Below, piece by piece: positions 25,906-36,463 of a DNA stretch of 64,000 bases (position 1 is its first letter; every line of letters starts with the position of its first letter). Made by a program: the position numbers and the translations under genes. Source of the DNA: Nectonema munidae (lineage: Eukaryota > Nematomorpha > Nectonematoida > Nectonematidae). Below the pieces are notes generated by a model, which saw only the letters and a program-made list of their open reading frames with translations, was not told the origin of the DNA and ran no database searches. The DNA lies in NCBI GenBank assembly GCA_030549495.1, contig JAUIRK010000898.1:1240001-1304000 (forward strand), read 5' to 3'.

Positions 25906-26990
25906 GTAAAAAAGAAAAAAATAAAGTAAAAAAAATTATTTCCATGCCCTATCTTTAAAGGCATAGTCACAATTTCAAAGTGCTTGAAAATTTCATATGT
26001 GAACCAAATTTTACTCATATAATAAAAAAATCATCCAAATGAAATATTATAGTTAAAACTCTCGTTTTTAACCAATCAATCCACAACATACAAAAATTAA
26101 TATTTTGATTGGTTTTTTTATTGGCGAAAACCTATTATTTTATAAAATTTAATTTAGAAGAGAGCGGGAATTATTTAACTAATAGCTTTTTACTCTATTC
26201 AACTATTATTCGAATTAAAAACTAAAATAAAAATTTCGTCTATCCACAACATTTGATTTAATATGCGACTAATGAAGTCATACTTCTTTGAGGTTCCCAT
26301 ATAAACTTTAAATGAAATTTTCATATTTCGGGTTGTTTTTTTCTAAATCAAAACTTTGTCTAAACATTTGATAATTTAATATCTCTAAAATTTTCACTCA
26401 GTTTTACTTCGATAAGGAAGTCTATAATTTATTTTAACGCACCCCCTTATCGTGCCTTATACCTCTCCTGTTTTTTTAATGCAGAGCATTAGAATTAGCC
26501 CCCCTTCCACTTCTTGTAAATGGATGTCATATATGCAGTAGTGGGATTCAGCAAAAATACAAGACTTCTAGTTTTACATATAAAAATAATCAGTAAAAGT
26601 CTAAGGATATTTAATAGTGGTGAGTCATTTTAATTTATTTTCTGGAAAATATTATACGTAAAAACAGAATAATACATTAAAATTAAAGATAACTCAACTT
26701 GTCTTATTCAGTTTTTAATGTACTTATTTTATAAGACAAATCTGTACAATTAAATAGAATAATTTTCGTAAAATGAAAAATGAGCAAGAAGTTATTTGCA
26801 AAAAGAAAAATAGAAAAAAAATTGAGAAATATGTCAAAAAGTATTGTAAAATTATTTTAGCATAAACACACTTTATTTATTTGGGAATAATCTAACATTT
26901 TCTAGATTTGTTAATTTAAGTAATTTTATAATTAAATTTAAATATATTCACCCGTTAAAAAAATTTTAATGTTTTTATTTTTTTTTCTTT
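25906..26990. other. Intergenic, no gene seen
   Basis: AT-rich sequence between the two LINE copies. No exon or inverted repeat that I can support. The last part may belong to the 5' untranslated region of the next LINE, whose exact start I could not fix. Confidence 0.4.
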
Positions 26991-27202
26991 AATTTCATTT
27001 TATTTTATTTTTATTTTTTTGATCAACTCTAACTTCTAATGTCGTTGTCATCCTGCCAAATTTCTTAAATTTACTTTTGTTCTTTTTACTTTTACCATTA
27101 ATTAAACTTTGCTTTTTGTAACCTTTGCATGCTCTTTTGACGTGTATCTTTTCCTTTTCTTCTTCTTTACTATCACTTAAACTTTCCTTTTAATTTTTAC
27201 TC

Positions 27203-28240
27203 ATGGACGATATTATTGTAGAAACATGTAAAAGAACTAAGATAGACTATGAATATTCAGATTCAAGTTTGACAACTAGCTTAAATCTCGTAGAAGAGAA
27301 ATATATTTCTAGTATTAATGGGAATAATGATAATTTAGTTTTAGTCAAAAACATTTTTTCTGACATAAAGGACCTTATAATTAATAAGTTTGCCTCACAA
27401 TTATTAGGAAACAACAATTTAAATACTATACATGGTATATCTTATGCTGATGCTGTTAAAACTCCTAAATTAACTTCAAACTTTTTACACCCAAGTAATT
27501 CAGTTATTATAAAGACAAATATTGTGAAACCAGATAATAACAAAATTAATGAAATTAAGAAAAATATTGTTCGTCTAATTAAACCCAATGAAAACAAACT
27601 ACAAATTAAAGATTTGAAAATACATAATGGCAAAGCAATTGTCAATTTTGAAAACAAAAAAGATAGCTCTATAGCAACATCCATTCTGAAAAATACTTTT
27701 GATATTGAGGAAACTAAAGTTTTTAAGCCCAGATTTATTATCAAAGGTGTTGCCAAAACTAATAATCACAATGATATTGTTGAATCAATAAATAACTGTA
27801 ATTTTTACATTAACCAGTTTGGGGGTGTAAACTTAATTAAACTCATAGAACCCAAAAATAAACACTTTAATCTAGCAATTATTGAACCTAATACATCTGA
27901 GGTTGCCAATTATTTATCTAAGTGTACCAATGTTTTTTGTGGTTATTGTTCTTTACCAATTGAACTTTACATAAGAAAGGTTTTAATATGCAAAAATTGT
28001 GGAAAGTTTGGACACACCCTTTCTCATTGTCACGCAAAATCTCCTAAGTGCCTGAAGTGCACAAAAATTGGGCATTCTATTAAAGACTGCAAAGCCGCTA
28101 ATACTACTTGCACTAACTGTAATGGCCCGCATTCATATGATTGCAAAACTTGTCCGGCATTTATTAAAAAGCTAAAAGAACAGGAATCTTTTTGTAATAA
28201 TGCTTTATCCTTCTTTATAAATAATTTTAATGGTTCTTAA
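27203..28240 (+). CDS. LINE ORF1, gag-like zinc-knuckle protein
   Basis: A 345-residue RNA-binding ORF1 protein expected to coat LINE RNA in the cytoplasmic ribonucleoprotein. It starts MDDIIVETCKRT. The central part (about residues 100-250) is lysine- and asparagine-rich with a region resembling the RRM-like or PRE_C2HC-type part of arthropod LINE gag proteins (KDLKIHNGKAIVNFENK, FKPRFIIKGVAKTNNHND). Three zinc knuckles follow: CKNCGKFGHTLSHC (263-276), CLKCTKIGHSIKDC (283-296), and the shorter CTNCNGPHSYDC (303-314). The last codons overlap the ORF2 start by 11 nt, which suggests coupled translation of the second frame. No stop or frameshift interrupts it. Codon use is strongly AT-biased, like ORF2. 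Confidence 0.93.
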   Translation: MDDIIVETCKRTKIDYEYSDSSLTTSLNLVEEKYISSINGNNDNLVLVKNIFSDIKDLIINKFASQLLGNNNLNTIHGISYADAVKTPKLTSNFLHPSNSVIIKTNIVKPDNNKINEIKKNIVRLIKPNENKLQIKDLKIHNGKAIVNFENKKDSSIATSILKNTFDIEETKVFKPRFIIKGVAKTNNHNDIVESINNCNFYINQFGGVNLIKLIEPKNKHFNLAIIEPNTSEVANYLSKCTNVFCGYCSLPIELYIRKVLICKNCGKFGHTLSHCHAKSPKCLKCTKIGHSIKDCKAANTTCTNCNGPHSYDCKTCPAFIKKLKEQESFCNNALSFFINNFNGS

Positions 28241-31200
28241 GCTTTTACAAAGTAATTTACGCAAATCTATCATAGCATTCAATAGCTTACTTATATTTTT
28301 GGAAAATAATGCATATGACATTATACTGATTAATGAACCATATCTTGTAAATGATCATTTTCCTTTTATTCCTAATAAGTCATACTCTGTTCTCTATAGC
28401 TCTTTACCTTGCCTTTCTTGCATTTTATTCAAAAGCAATCTTGACATCTATATCGTTAGACAACTATCGAACACACATATCACAACTGCCGCCGTCACAA
28501 TTCAAGGTATTCGCTTTTTCTGTATTGCAGCTTATTTTCCTCCAAATTCTCTCAACCACGTAAATTTCTTTTTCTCTTCTATTTTGCCACCCATCTCTAA
28601 TGATCTTGTTTTAATAATGGGAGATACCAATGCCCGACATATGTTCTGGGATACAAAGTCTAATAGCCAGGGTTTCCTTTTGTACGATAAAATAGTATCA
28701 TCTAACCTTCATATTATTGACTCGAGTCCATGTCCCACCTTCAAGAGTTTGAGAACCGACGCTAATTACCAATCTCACGTGGACCTCACAATTTGCAGCG
28801 ACAAAATGCTTCCGTACATAAATTCTTGGAATATTCTTGATGAATATAGTTTTTCAGATCACGCCTATATCGCCTTGAGTCTCAATTTGAATGTACAGCC
28901 TTGCTTGCCTCTGCCTACTAAAAAGATTATTAACGAAAATTTACTTATCAGCAATATACAAAATCTTATTCAAGACACCCAAATCCTTAGCCATGCTCCA
29001 AATAATCATGATGATATCGATGATTTTGCAACTGCGCTAACAAAATGCATTTCTACTGCTGAAGCACGTTCCTCTTACACAATAAAAATAAAAAACCAAT
29101 TCTGGACACCTGCTCTTCATTCTCTAAGGAAAAAGGTACGCTTCTTTCATAAAAAGTTTAGGCAATCGAGATGTGAAGAAAATCTTTCAGCCTATTTGAA
29201 TATGAAAAAGCTTTACAAGAGAAAAATTTTTGAATTCAAAAAATCTAAATGGCTTGAATTTCTAGATTTTAACGCATCAAATGTTTGGAAGAAAATAAAT
29301 ATTCTAACTTACAGCAATAAAAAGTCTTCACCTGTTTTTAATCATCCTTTTAACCTAAACAATCATGGTGCTAATATTCTTGACACTATCTTCTCTTGCG
29401 AATCCTCATGTGACATACCTGAAAACATACAGAAAGAAGTTGAATTTGAACCCATCAGTTCGGATGAACTTAACCTTTGCTTAAAAGCAATTGACTCCAA
29501 CTCTTCCCCAGGCCATGACAAAATATCATTTAAACTGATCAAACGAGTTTTCTTCATAATCGAACCGTATGTTATAAAACTTATGAACTCTGTTCTTAAG
29601 CTGAAATACTATCCTCAATGTTTCAAACTTGGAGAGGTTATTCTCATACCAAAAAATGTGAACTCATCAAAAGACATTGAAAATTTTAGACCGATAACTC
29701 TGTTACCCTGCCTTGGCAAATTATGTGAGAAAACTATAAGGAAAAGAATAATCAACCATCTAGAAGCATACAAATGTATAAATAAGTTTCAATTTGCGTA
29801 TGTTTATCGTAGATCGGCTGAATTAGCAATCGATCGAATTACTTCGACAATTTACTCTTGTTTTAAAAATTCGGAGTATCTGACAACGTTTTTCATTGAT
29901 TTTAAAGATGCTTTCAATTCTGCTTGTCATAAGTGTATTATAAGGAACATGCATCAAATGAATTTTCCTCTATATCTAATTGAGTTTGTACGTGCATATT
30001 TATCAAATCGTAAAATCTTTTTGAGAAATCAACCTAATGTTCTCAAAACATTAAGATGCTCAACCCCTCAAGGGGGCTGCCTGTCAGATCTTTTATTCAT
30101 TATATTGATCAATCCTCTTTTGGATTTCCTAGAGAATTCTTTTTGTTTTTACCAGTGTTTTTCCGATGACCTTGTAATTGGAATTCGAGGCACGGACCCG
30201 ACATATAATTTGATTAAATTGGATAATATTTTGAATAAAGCACAAACGTTTGCTGCGATTCTGAACTTAAAGTTCAACTTTAAAAAATGCAAACTTATGA
30301 ATTTTGGCAGAAAAAGGTCGAAACTTCCTTGCTTACTGTTTAATGACATTCACTTTTCTGAAAATTCTTCTGTCAAATATCTAGGGGTATTTTTGAATTC
30401 TAAATTAAACTGGCAAGAAAACTTTATTTTTAAACACACTAAATGTTTTAAGCTCTATTCTCGAGTAAAAGGTGTCATTGGTTTTAAGTGGCCTAATAAT
30501 TTTATTTTTTTCAAAAAAATTCTTTTTAATGTCATTATTCCTTCTTTAACATATGGAATTGCCTCATGGGGCACCATTATTTCAAAAACCAAATACTCTA
30601 ATATGCTCAATTCATTGTTTTTTTCGGTTTTAAGAACAGCACTTAAAGTCAACATCTCTACGCCTAAAAATTTATTGCTCATTGCCTCTTCAACAGTTCC
30701 TTTTCATCTCTATTTAGAAAAGTTGATAATTTCAAAGAAATTGTCTTTTATATCAAAGGATCGTGATTATCTTTCTTTTGGTTTAAACTTCTCCTCACCC
30801 ACGCATTTCTCTAATTATGACTTATTTCAATCTCTTTTTCAGAAATACTTCGAATGTAACTTTTCCGATGTTATTGTCCTTGAACCACCCCCGTTAACTT
30901 TCTCCCTTTCAATTGTTAACTTTATTCCAAATATCACCGTTTGCACTTCTAAGGCTAACGCGTTGAAATTTTGTCAAAAAACTAGTATGCACTCTAAGGC
31001 TCCATTAGTATACACGGATGGATCATATGACCGTTCATCCGATAAGGCTGCATCCGCTTTTGCTGTTTTTTTTGGGAATACGGAAACGCCTTACTTCTTT
31101 AAATCTTTTAACATTGGGACATTAGCCTCATCATTTGTAGCTGAATCAACAGCCTTGATTTCGGCGTTAGAATATCTGTTATATAATAGATCAAACTTTT

Positions 31201-31886
31201 ACAATTGTTCGTTAGTTTTTATCTTTTGTGATTCTCTCTCCTTAATTAAGTCAATTAAACATAAATCATCGACATTGGTAAATGAAAAGATTCTCAGCCT
31301 TTTGTTAGAATTAAATGAGCTCTTTGTTGTACGAATAGTCTGGTGTCCCAGTCATTCCGGAATATACGGTAACGACTTCGTAGACGAACTAGCTAAATCT
31401 TCTCTTTATAGCAAGCCAGTATCAATTCAAAAATCATGTAAGTCTATTAATAATTACGTTAAAATAAAACTTGATCATCTATGGTCTGAACAATGGCAAC
31501 TCACGAAAACTTATAAAAATTACCCCAACATTAACGTACTAAGGGTTAGAAATGATTTGAAAAAATATAAAATTGTGGCTATTCCCCCTATCGCCCTAAG
31601 ATGGCTGTCAGGCAACATGTTATGCAGAAAATTTTTATTTCTTATAAAAAAAGTTGAAAATAACTTATGTAGGTTCTGCAACGATGTTGTTGAAACCCCG
31701 GACCACCTTGTCTTCTTTTGTCCTGGTACCTCTAACGTGACCGAACGCCTTAATGTAACTCTTGCAAGAAAAGGACACCCTCCCTTTACATCACTATCAC
31801 AAATTCTAAATAATCCATACTTAATGAAACTTTACACTACTCTTTTAGAATCAATTGAACAAATTTTAATAAGCAACCCACCCTAA
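28230..31886 (+). CDS. LINE ORF2: endonuclease, reverse transcriptase, RNase H
   Basis: A 1218-residue polyprotein that nicks target DNA and copies LINE RNA at the nick. The APE-type endonuclease occupies about residues 1-230, with LINEPYL, GDTNARHMFWD from residue 131, HVDLTI, and SDH at 209-211. The reverse transcriptase spans about 400-760, with FRPITLLPCLGKL, the palm aspartate in IDFKDAF (D557), STPQGGCLSD, and FSDD at 644-647 in place of the commoner YADD. The C-terminal RNase H carries all four acidic residues: D930 (YTDGSYD), E972 (AEST), D1001 (FCDSLS) and D1049 (GND). A CRFCNDVVETPDHLVFFC zinc motif ends the protein. The ATG lies inside the ORF1 stop region, so translation is probably by reinitiation. 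All key residues appear present, so this copy may be competent. Confidence 0.96.
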   Translation: MVLKLLQSNLRKSIIAFNSLLIFLENNAYDIILINEPYLVNDHFPFIPNKSYSVLYSSLPCLSCILFKSNLDIYIVRQLSNTHITTAAVTIQGIRFFCIAAYFPPNSLNHVNFFFSSILPPISNDLVLIMGDTNARHMFWDTKSNSQGFLLYDKIVSSNLHIIDSSPCPTFKSLRTDANYQSHVDLTICSDKMLPYINSWNILDEYSFSDHAYIALSLNLNVQPCLPLPTKKIINENLLISNIQNLIQDTQILSHAPNNHDDIDDFATALTKCISTAEARSSYTIKIKNQFWTPALHSLRKKVRFFHKKFRQSRCEENLSAYLNMKKLYKRKIFEFKKSKWLEFLDFNASNVWKKINILTYSNKKSSPVFNHPFNLNNHGANILDTIFSCESSCDIPENIQKEVEFEPISSDELNLCLKAIDSNSSPGHDKISFKLIKRVFFIIEPYVIKLMNSVLKLKYYPQCFKLGEVILIPKNVNSSKDIENFRPITLLPCLGKLCEKTIRKRIINHLEAYKCINKFQFAYVYRRSAELAIDRITSTIYSCFKNSEYLTTFFIDFKDAFNSACHKCIIRNMHQMNFPLYLIEFVRAYLSNRKIFLRNQPNVLKTLRCSTPQGGCLSDLLFIILINPLLDFLENSFCFYQCFSDDLVIGIRGTDPTYNLIKLDNILNKAQTFAAILNLKFNFKKCKLMNFGRKRSKLPCLLFNDIHFSENSSVKYLGVFLNSKLNWQENFIFKHTKCFKLYSRVKGVIGFKWPNNFIFFKKILFNVIIPSLTYGIASWGTIISKTKYSNMLNSLFFSVLRTALKVNISTPKNLLLIASSTVPFHLYLEKLIISKKLSFISKDRDYLSFGLNFSSPTHFSNYDLFQSLFQKYFECNFSDVIVLEPPPLTFSLSIVNFIPNITVCTSKANALKFCQKTSMHSKAPLVYTDGSYDRSSDKAASAFAVFFGNTETPYFFKSFNIGTLASSFVAESTALISALEYLLYNRSNFYNCSLVFIFCDSLSLIKSIKHKSSTLVNEKILSLLLELNELFVVRIVWCPSHSGIYGNDFVDELAKSSLYSKPVSIQKSCKSINNYVKIKLDHLWSEQWQLTKTYKNYPNINVLRVRNDLKKYKIVAIPPIALRWLSGNMLCRKFLFLIKKVENNLCRFCNDVVETPDHLVFFCPGTSNVTERLNVTLARKGHPPFTSLSQILNNPYLMKLYTTLLESIEQILISNPP

Positions 31887-32104
31887 ACCTATTTCATCTC
31901 TTAAACTAAATGATGTTTATTTTACTTTCTTTCTCTTACTTTTTCCTTACCTCTTTCTTAACCCTTCCATTTCTACTTATTAGTGACAACGACATTTCCC
32001 ACTAGCATTACTATGACTCATATTCTCTCTTAAGCGTTATTGCCAGCTTTCGGATGTCTACATCTACAAGCTGAGTTAATCCCACTCACTCACTCACTCA
32101 CTCA

Positions 32105-32548
32105 CTTTTTTTTAATTTTTTCGCATTGACATTTTAATCATTATCGAGGTAACAAAAATGGTTCACAATTATAAAAAATTTCCATTCTTATCATCAGAAT
32201 GAGGTCTTTAATATAACTTTATAGATTAAAATCGAGATTTATATGTATGTCAAGTTTCATGTTCATATCTTTTTTATTAGGTGGCAATTTAACTTTATTT
32301 CTGTCACCCACGACCTCTTTAATTTTGATTCCCGTTTCTGTGTATTTTTCAATTTTAATTTCTTTTCCATTAATTTAAATTTACGAAAATTCGTATCTTT
32401 GTCAAATTTAGTTACTCTTGGTTTATTGATAATTTAATCTGAACTATTTTTTAGATTTTATCAAATGATTATATAAAACTTCCACTGAGTATGCTTGTGT
32501 CTTTCTTTTGCAAGTTTTTAACTTGTATGCATTTATTTCAACAGTATT
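32105..32548. other. Intergenic, no gene seen
   Basis: T-rich sequence 3' of the LINE. The 32243-32437 open frame is a phenylalanine-rich composition artefact. Confidence 0.5.
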
Positions 32549-33540
32549 TTAAATTTGTCTGCTCAAGTGCTGGGTGCGGATAGCCCCCCTCATCTTTTTT
32601 CAGATATTAATGAGTTTTTATCAATTTTGAATTAAAGCACAAATCTAATTACAAAAAGTGGATGCATGAGCAAGTGATTTTTTGAATATTTATAATAAAA
32701 TCCACGCCTTCTTTAGTGATCCATTCGGCTAAGCCACATACAGTCTATGGCGACTTAAATTTCGTTCCAAAACAATTTAGACCACCTAAATTAAGTCAAC
32801 AACAACCATGTTTTTTGACTGAAATTATTATTAAACCCGAAATTAGTCGACCATGCTCTAACTGAATGTTATGGACTCATTTACCTTTATTTGAGAAAAA
32901 TCAACGATATACATATTTTCGAAAAAAATCTCATAACCTATTTCTTTTCTTCATTTGTAAGCTTTGCCGAATTTTTGAACTAATGCTCTTTTATTATATA
33001 ATCCATATACTCTCTATTTAACCCATTTACAGTCAATGTTCCTATTTTGGAACATAAGTAATTTCATCTTCCTCTGCTTTTTTCAATGACTTTGAATATA
33101 AATCGTCTGCGTTTTTTTTAGATATCGTCTGCTTTGCTTGGCCTTAAATGGGTTAAGGTTATGTTTTTCATTTGTCTTTTAATATTTTTTAGTAGAATGA
33201 CTACAGTAACTAAAACGTACGTTTTGGTATTTTTACGTTTATTTAAATATTTGTGCTAAAATAAATAACGATTGTGAGAAAAAAAAAGCTGAGTGATTTT
33301 TTTTTAGAAAAAACTAATTTGAATGATAGTGTATTAAAAAGTCATTTAAAATTTTAATAGTAATTTTCAATCAAAAAGGAGTTTTTTGATTTGGGTCTTT
33401 TGAGAAAATTGAGTTTTTTTAGAATTTGATTTTTTTGAAGTCAAAACTTAGCCAAAAAGTGGTATCTACCTGGTCAATTTAATGATTCAGCCAATTTTGT
33501 ACAATATAAATTTTAGTTGAGGGGATGAGGGGCTAAAAGT
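32549..33540 (-). mobile_element. Shortened copy of the TTAA long-repeat element (copy E)
   Basis: At 32552-32577 AATTTGTCTGCTCAAGTGCTGGG matches, inverted, the right-terminal region of the 42153-46183 element (46146-46168). At about 33482-33530 GATTCAGCCAATTTTGTACAA and the following A/T-to-GGGG phrase match, inverted, its left subterminal region. The pair therefore bounds a roughly 1-kb internally deleted, degraded relative in minus orientation. The terminal CCCTATTAGTGC itself is lost on the low-coordinate side. A piggyBac-type MITE (33022-33152) lies within. Interior homology was not followed, so the assignment is tentative. Confidence 0.5.
33022..33152. mobile_element. piggyBac-type MITE with TTAA duplication, copy 1
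   Basis: A 131-bp element starting CCCATTTACAGTCAATGTTC and ending CTTAAATGGG, directly flanked by TTAA on both sides (33018-33021 and 33153-33156). TTAA duplication with CCC termini is diagnostic of piggyBac mobilisation. The end block TCGTCTGCTTTGCTTGG is shared with the copy at 51758-51862. Confidence 0.9.
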
Positions 33541-34030
33541 TTTATACTAAAAAAAGAGATAAGCATAGAGCTAACTTTTTTTGAACCCCCTTTTTGACAG
33601 AAGATCAAAACTGGGAATCATAAATCCTACAGGATTGCGTTGCTAAGCGACGTCAAAACCGGCACATCTGACGCCAAATATAATTGATTTTTTAATAAAA
33701 TATATGGCAAAGGGGCGCAAAAAAGGATTTGCTTTATAGCGAAATATGTGCCACAGGCATGCTATAAAAATAGACGTAATCAAATGGAGAGCTCATAGTT
33801 AGATACACTCAAATCTCCATTAGAAATAAATCTAAAGAAAATTTGCCTTTGCTGGAAGCTGAACCTACACCATATTTATTTAATTGAATTATCACATATG
33901 AATTCAATGAATGCTTCCAAACATTTATAAAAAGATATCTTTTGTGTTTCAGGAATGAGTTTTTTTAACTGTATTATATTCTCATATGTCCAGCAATGTG
34001 CAAACCCCATTTGTCTAAAAAAGATGAGAC
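33541..34030. other. Intergenic, no gene seen
   Basis: AT-rich sequence with no exon or repeat boundary that I can support. Confidence 0.4.
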
Positions 34031-34715
34031 CGTTGTCGATTGTTATCAATAAATTATATAAAAATTAAAGAACGACTTGTATCATTTCAAGGCGAAAATG
34101 TATTTACAAAATAAAATTAAAATAATTTTACTTCTTTGTCAGAATTCTTCCTAAATCTTTTCGATAGGGTGAAAGTCTTCGTGTTTCTGACTCATTTCTT
34201 GTCCCTATTTCTGTTGAATAATCGAGTCTTCGTGAGGAGTTGAGGTACTGTTCAAAAAGTTATCAAGATAGCCTCCTTTTTTATTTCTTTTATCTTCATA
34301 ATCATACCTACACATTTGAAATTTGCTGATGTTTAATCATCTTCTCCAGTATAAGCAGACTTTAACAAAAAGTTATCTCTCATGCATTCTTCATATGATA
34401 GTGATAATATAATCTTTGTCAATAATTAGTATAAGAATATTGTTTTCTGACTCACACATGTTCTTTTTCCAGATTGCAGGGATATTTTGCTCGCCTAAAC
34501 AAGATTTTAATACAAATTTCTTGATAGATTTGACATAGTTCTTTATATATTTTCCAAATGTTTCACTATACTTTGAAAGAATTAAGAATGACATATCAAA
34601 TTCATCCTCGGTTTTAAGCCACAACTGTTATTTATATTATTTATTATTTATATTTTTACCATAAAAAAGTTGTTCGATTACTGTATATTCATCTTTTTGG
34701 ATTTTTTTGTGTATT
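34031..34715 (-). pseudogene. Possible MULE-like transposase remnant, 3' part
   Basis: The minus strand holds a degraded protein-like stretch, best at 34391-34624 (KYSETFGKYIKNYVKSIKKF, then VLKSCLGEQNIPAIWKKN). Together with the stretch at 36464-37300, on the other side of the hAT insertion, it resembles the transposase of Mutator-like elements common in marine invertebrates. The evidence is a general pattern without a decisive catalytic motif, so confidence is low. Stops and frame changes are present. Confidence 0.35.
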
Positions 34716-34723
34716 GTTATGAC

Positions 34724-36455
34724 CAGGGCAATCAAAAGTCAATAAAGTCAACTTTTGTTATAAATAGAAAAACATTTTATAAAAGCATTTTTTTGTTTTT
34801 TTAATAAAAAATGACTAATTTAAAGTAATTTTTTATGTCAATGAAAGTCAATTTTATTTTAAAAGTCAATTTTTTTAAAGTTAATTTTTAGGTAGGTTTT
34901 GTTTTTGATTATTATTTTATTCAAAGTAACAAAAAATATAGTTTTATTAAAAAATAATTAGAATAAACCCGAGTAAATGTAAAAATCATGTAATGTAAAT
35001 ATTCTTGATATTCCTCTGTTTTTAATTATGAAACATTCATAAACTTATGCACAATATCAGCTAATTGATTTATATGTAGATAGTAGATTATATACATCTT
35101 TTAAGAAAATAAGAAGACAAACTTTTTTGCAAGTTATGTTTGGTTGAAGTAAAACATGATAAAACTTTTTTTTTTGAAAGTCATAGAAAAACTCAAAAAC
35201 ACGAAAAACATCTTAAAGATAGTTATGCCAACAGCAGGATTGAAAAGTTTTCCACTGATACTACTTCCGATGACTTCAAAAAGAAATTGATTACAGCTTT
35301 CCTAGTAGCTAATATTCAATTGCACAAACTTTGCCATTCGAGCATTGTTTCACTTTTTCAAAATCTTGGAAGACAAGTTCCTTCTGTTACAACATGGATA
35401 AACTTGGTTTCGAAATTAGCAGATGAGAAAGTTCAAAAAATTAAAAGTTTTAGAAAAAAACAAGAAAATGTTATTGCAGGAACATTGGTAGAACCTCAAA
35501 AAACTTACTTGATCAAAACTGCACCTTTTGAAGCACATATAAATTCAAAAACGTTGACTTATTTTATCGACGATGAGTTGAAAGAGTTTCACATAGGTAG
35601 AAAACGCTTTTTGCTTTTGATAACAGATGCTGCTAGATACAATACTGCCGCAGCTAAGAATTTAAAAGTTATGTTTCCTAACTTTTTTCACGTTACATGC
35701 ATTTCCCACTTATTGCACAACTGTGCTCTAAAAATTAAAACTTTTTATCCTGAAGGGGATGCATTGATTTCAAGTTTTAAAGCTCTCACGATAAAGAACA
35801 AAACAAGATGCTCTTTTTTCTCTAAAATTGGTTACCCACCAATTCCTATAATTACAAGGTTGGAAGCAACTCTTTACTATAGTAAAAATCTTCCTGAAAT
35901 AAAAAAAATTATGGAAAATTTTTATGGTGAAAATGGTATTTTGATTGACAATTCAAGAAAAAGCTTAGAAAATCTTAACTTATGTAAAGCTTTGTTATCA
36001 ATTAAAAAAAACTACGCTCAAAATATAATTGAGCTAATAGATCAATCGCAAAAAAGGACTTTTAAAATATGTGACGCTAGCAAAGTTTTAAGTTTACTTA
36101 ACAATGATGAATGCAAATTGATCCCATATATCAAAAGTAGAATGGAACAAAATCAAATAACTGATATTATGGAAATGAAAAATTCAAGTATATCACCTGA
36201 TACGTATTTACTTCTACAAAATTGTCCAGCTTCTAGTTGCGAAGTTGAAAGATCCTTCTCAAAACTCAGAAAGTTATTAGAAAAAGATCAAAATTTTAAT
36301 CCAGACAATATTTTTAATTCCATGATTTTTTCTATAATTGTAAATAATTTTGTTTTTTTATTTTATGTCTAAAAGTTAACAAAATCATAAAAGTCCATTT
36401 TTATTTTTAAAAGTCAATTTTTTTAGATTTAAAAGTCAATTTTTTGTTTGCCCTG
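34724..36455 (+). mobile_element. hAT transposon with exact 8-bp target duplication
   Basis: The 1732-bp element starts CAGGGCAATCAAAAGTCAAT and ends with the inverted form of CAGGGCAAACAAAAAATTGA. It is flanked by the exact 8-bp duplication GTTATGAC (34716-34723 and 36456-36463). The phrase AAAAGTCAATTTTT recurs several times in both subterminal regions, a plausible set of transposase binding sites. Inside is one long transposase frame. Structure and exact duplication indicate a recent insertion. Confidence 0.95.
35113..36372 (+). CDS. hAT transposase (CGGBP1-like BED finger type)
   Basis: The open frame runs from just after a TAA at 35110 to 36372. No ATG begins the conserved part, so an upstream exon is likely. 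The N-terminus has a BED-type finger: FCKLC (Cys codons at 35128 and 35137) and HRKTQKH. The hAT core follows: LLLITDAARYNTAAAKNL with the second catalytic Asp, VTCISHLLHNC (the family C-x2-H motif), and the dimerisation block CPASSCEVERSFSKLRKLL. The first catalytic Asp normally sits in a VDET/DES motif just before NVIAGTL. Here KSFRKK runs directly into QENVIAGTLVEP, so that segment seems to be missing by an in-frame deletion of some 10-15 residues. This copy may therefore be inactive and mobilised in trans. Family assignment is firm; the deletion call is inferred from family knowledge. Confidence 0.85.
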   Translation, partial: EDKLFCKLCLVEVKHDKTFFFESHRKTQKHEKHLKDSYANSRIEKFSTDTTSDDFKKKLITAFLVANIQLHKLCHSSIVSLFQNLGRQVPSVTTWINLVSKLADEKVQKIKSFRKKQENVIAGTLVEPQKTYLIKTAPFEAHINSKTLTYFIDDELKEFHIGRKRFLLLITDAARYNTAAAKNLKVMFPNFFHVTCISHLLHNCALKIKTFYPEGDALISSFKALTIKNKTRCSFFSKIGYPPIPIITRLEATLYYSKNLPEIKKIMENFYGENGILIDNSRKSLENLNLCKALLSIKKNYAQNIIELIDQSQKRTFKICDASKVLSLLNNDECKLIPYIKSRMEQNQITDIMEMKNSSISPDTYLLLQNCPASSCEVERSFSKLRKLLEKDQNFNPDNIFNSMIFSIIVNNFVFLFYV

Positions 36456-36463
36456 GTTATGAC

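Larger units (their letters stand above)
27000..32104 (+). mobile_element. Near-complete I-superfamily-like LINE
   Basis: A non-LTR retrotransposon with a short pyrimidine-rich leader, gag-like ORF1 (27203-28240), ORF2 (28230-31886) and a ~215-bp 3' untranslated region ending in a (CTCA)n tail at 32083-32104. Both frames are uninterrupted. ORF2 carrying endonuclease, reverse transcriptase and RNase H places it in the I/R1/Loa-like assemblage. The 5' boundary is approximate, because the T-rich flanks hide any target duplication. Intact frames suggest recent activity of the family. Confidence 0.9.
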
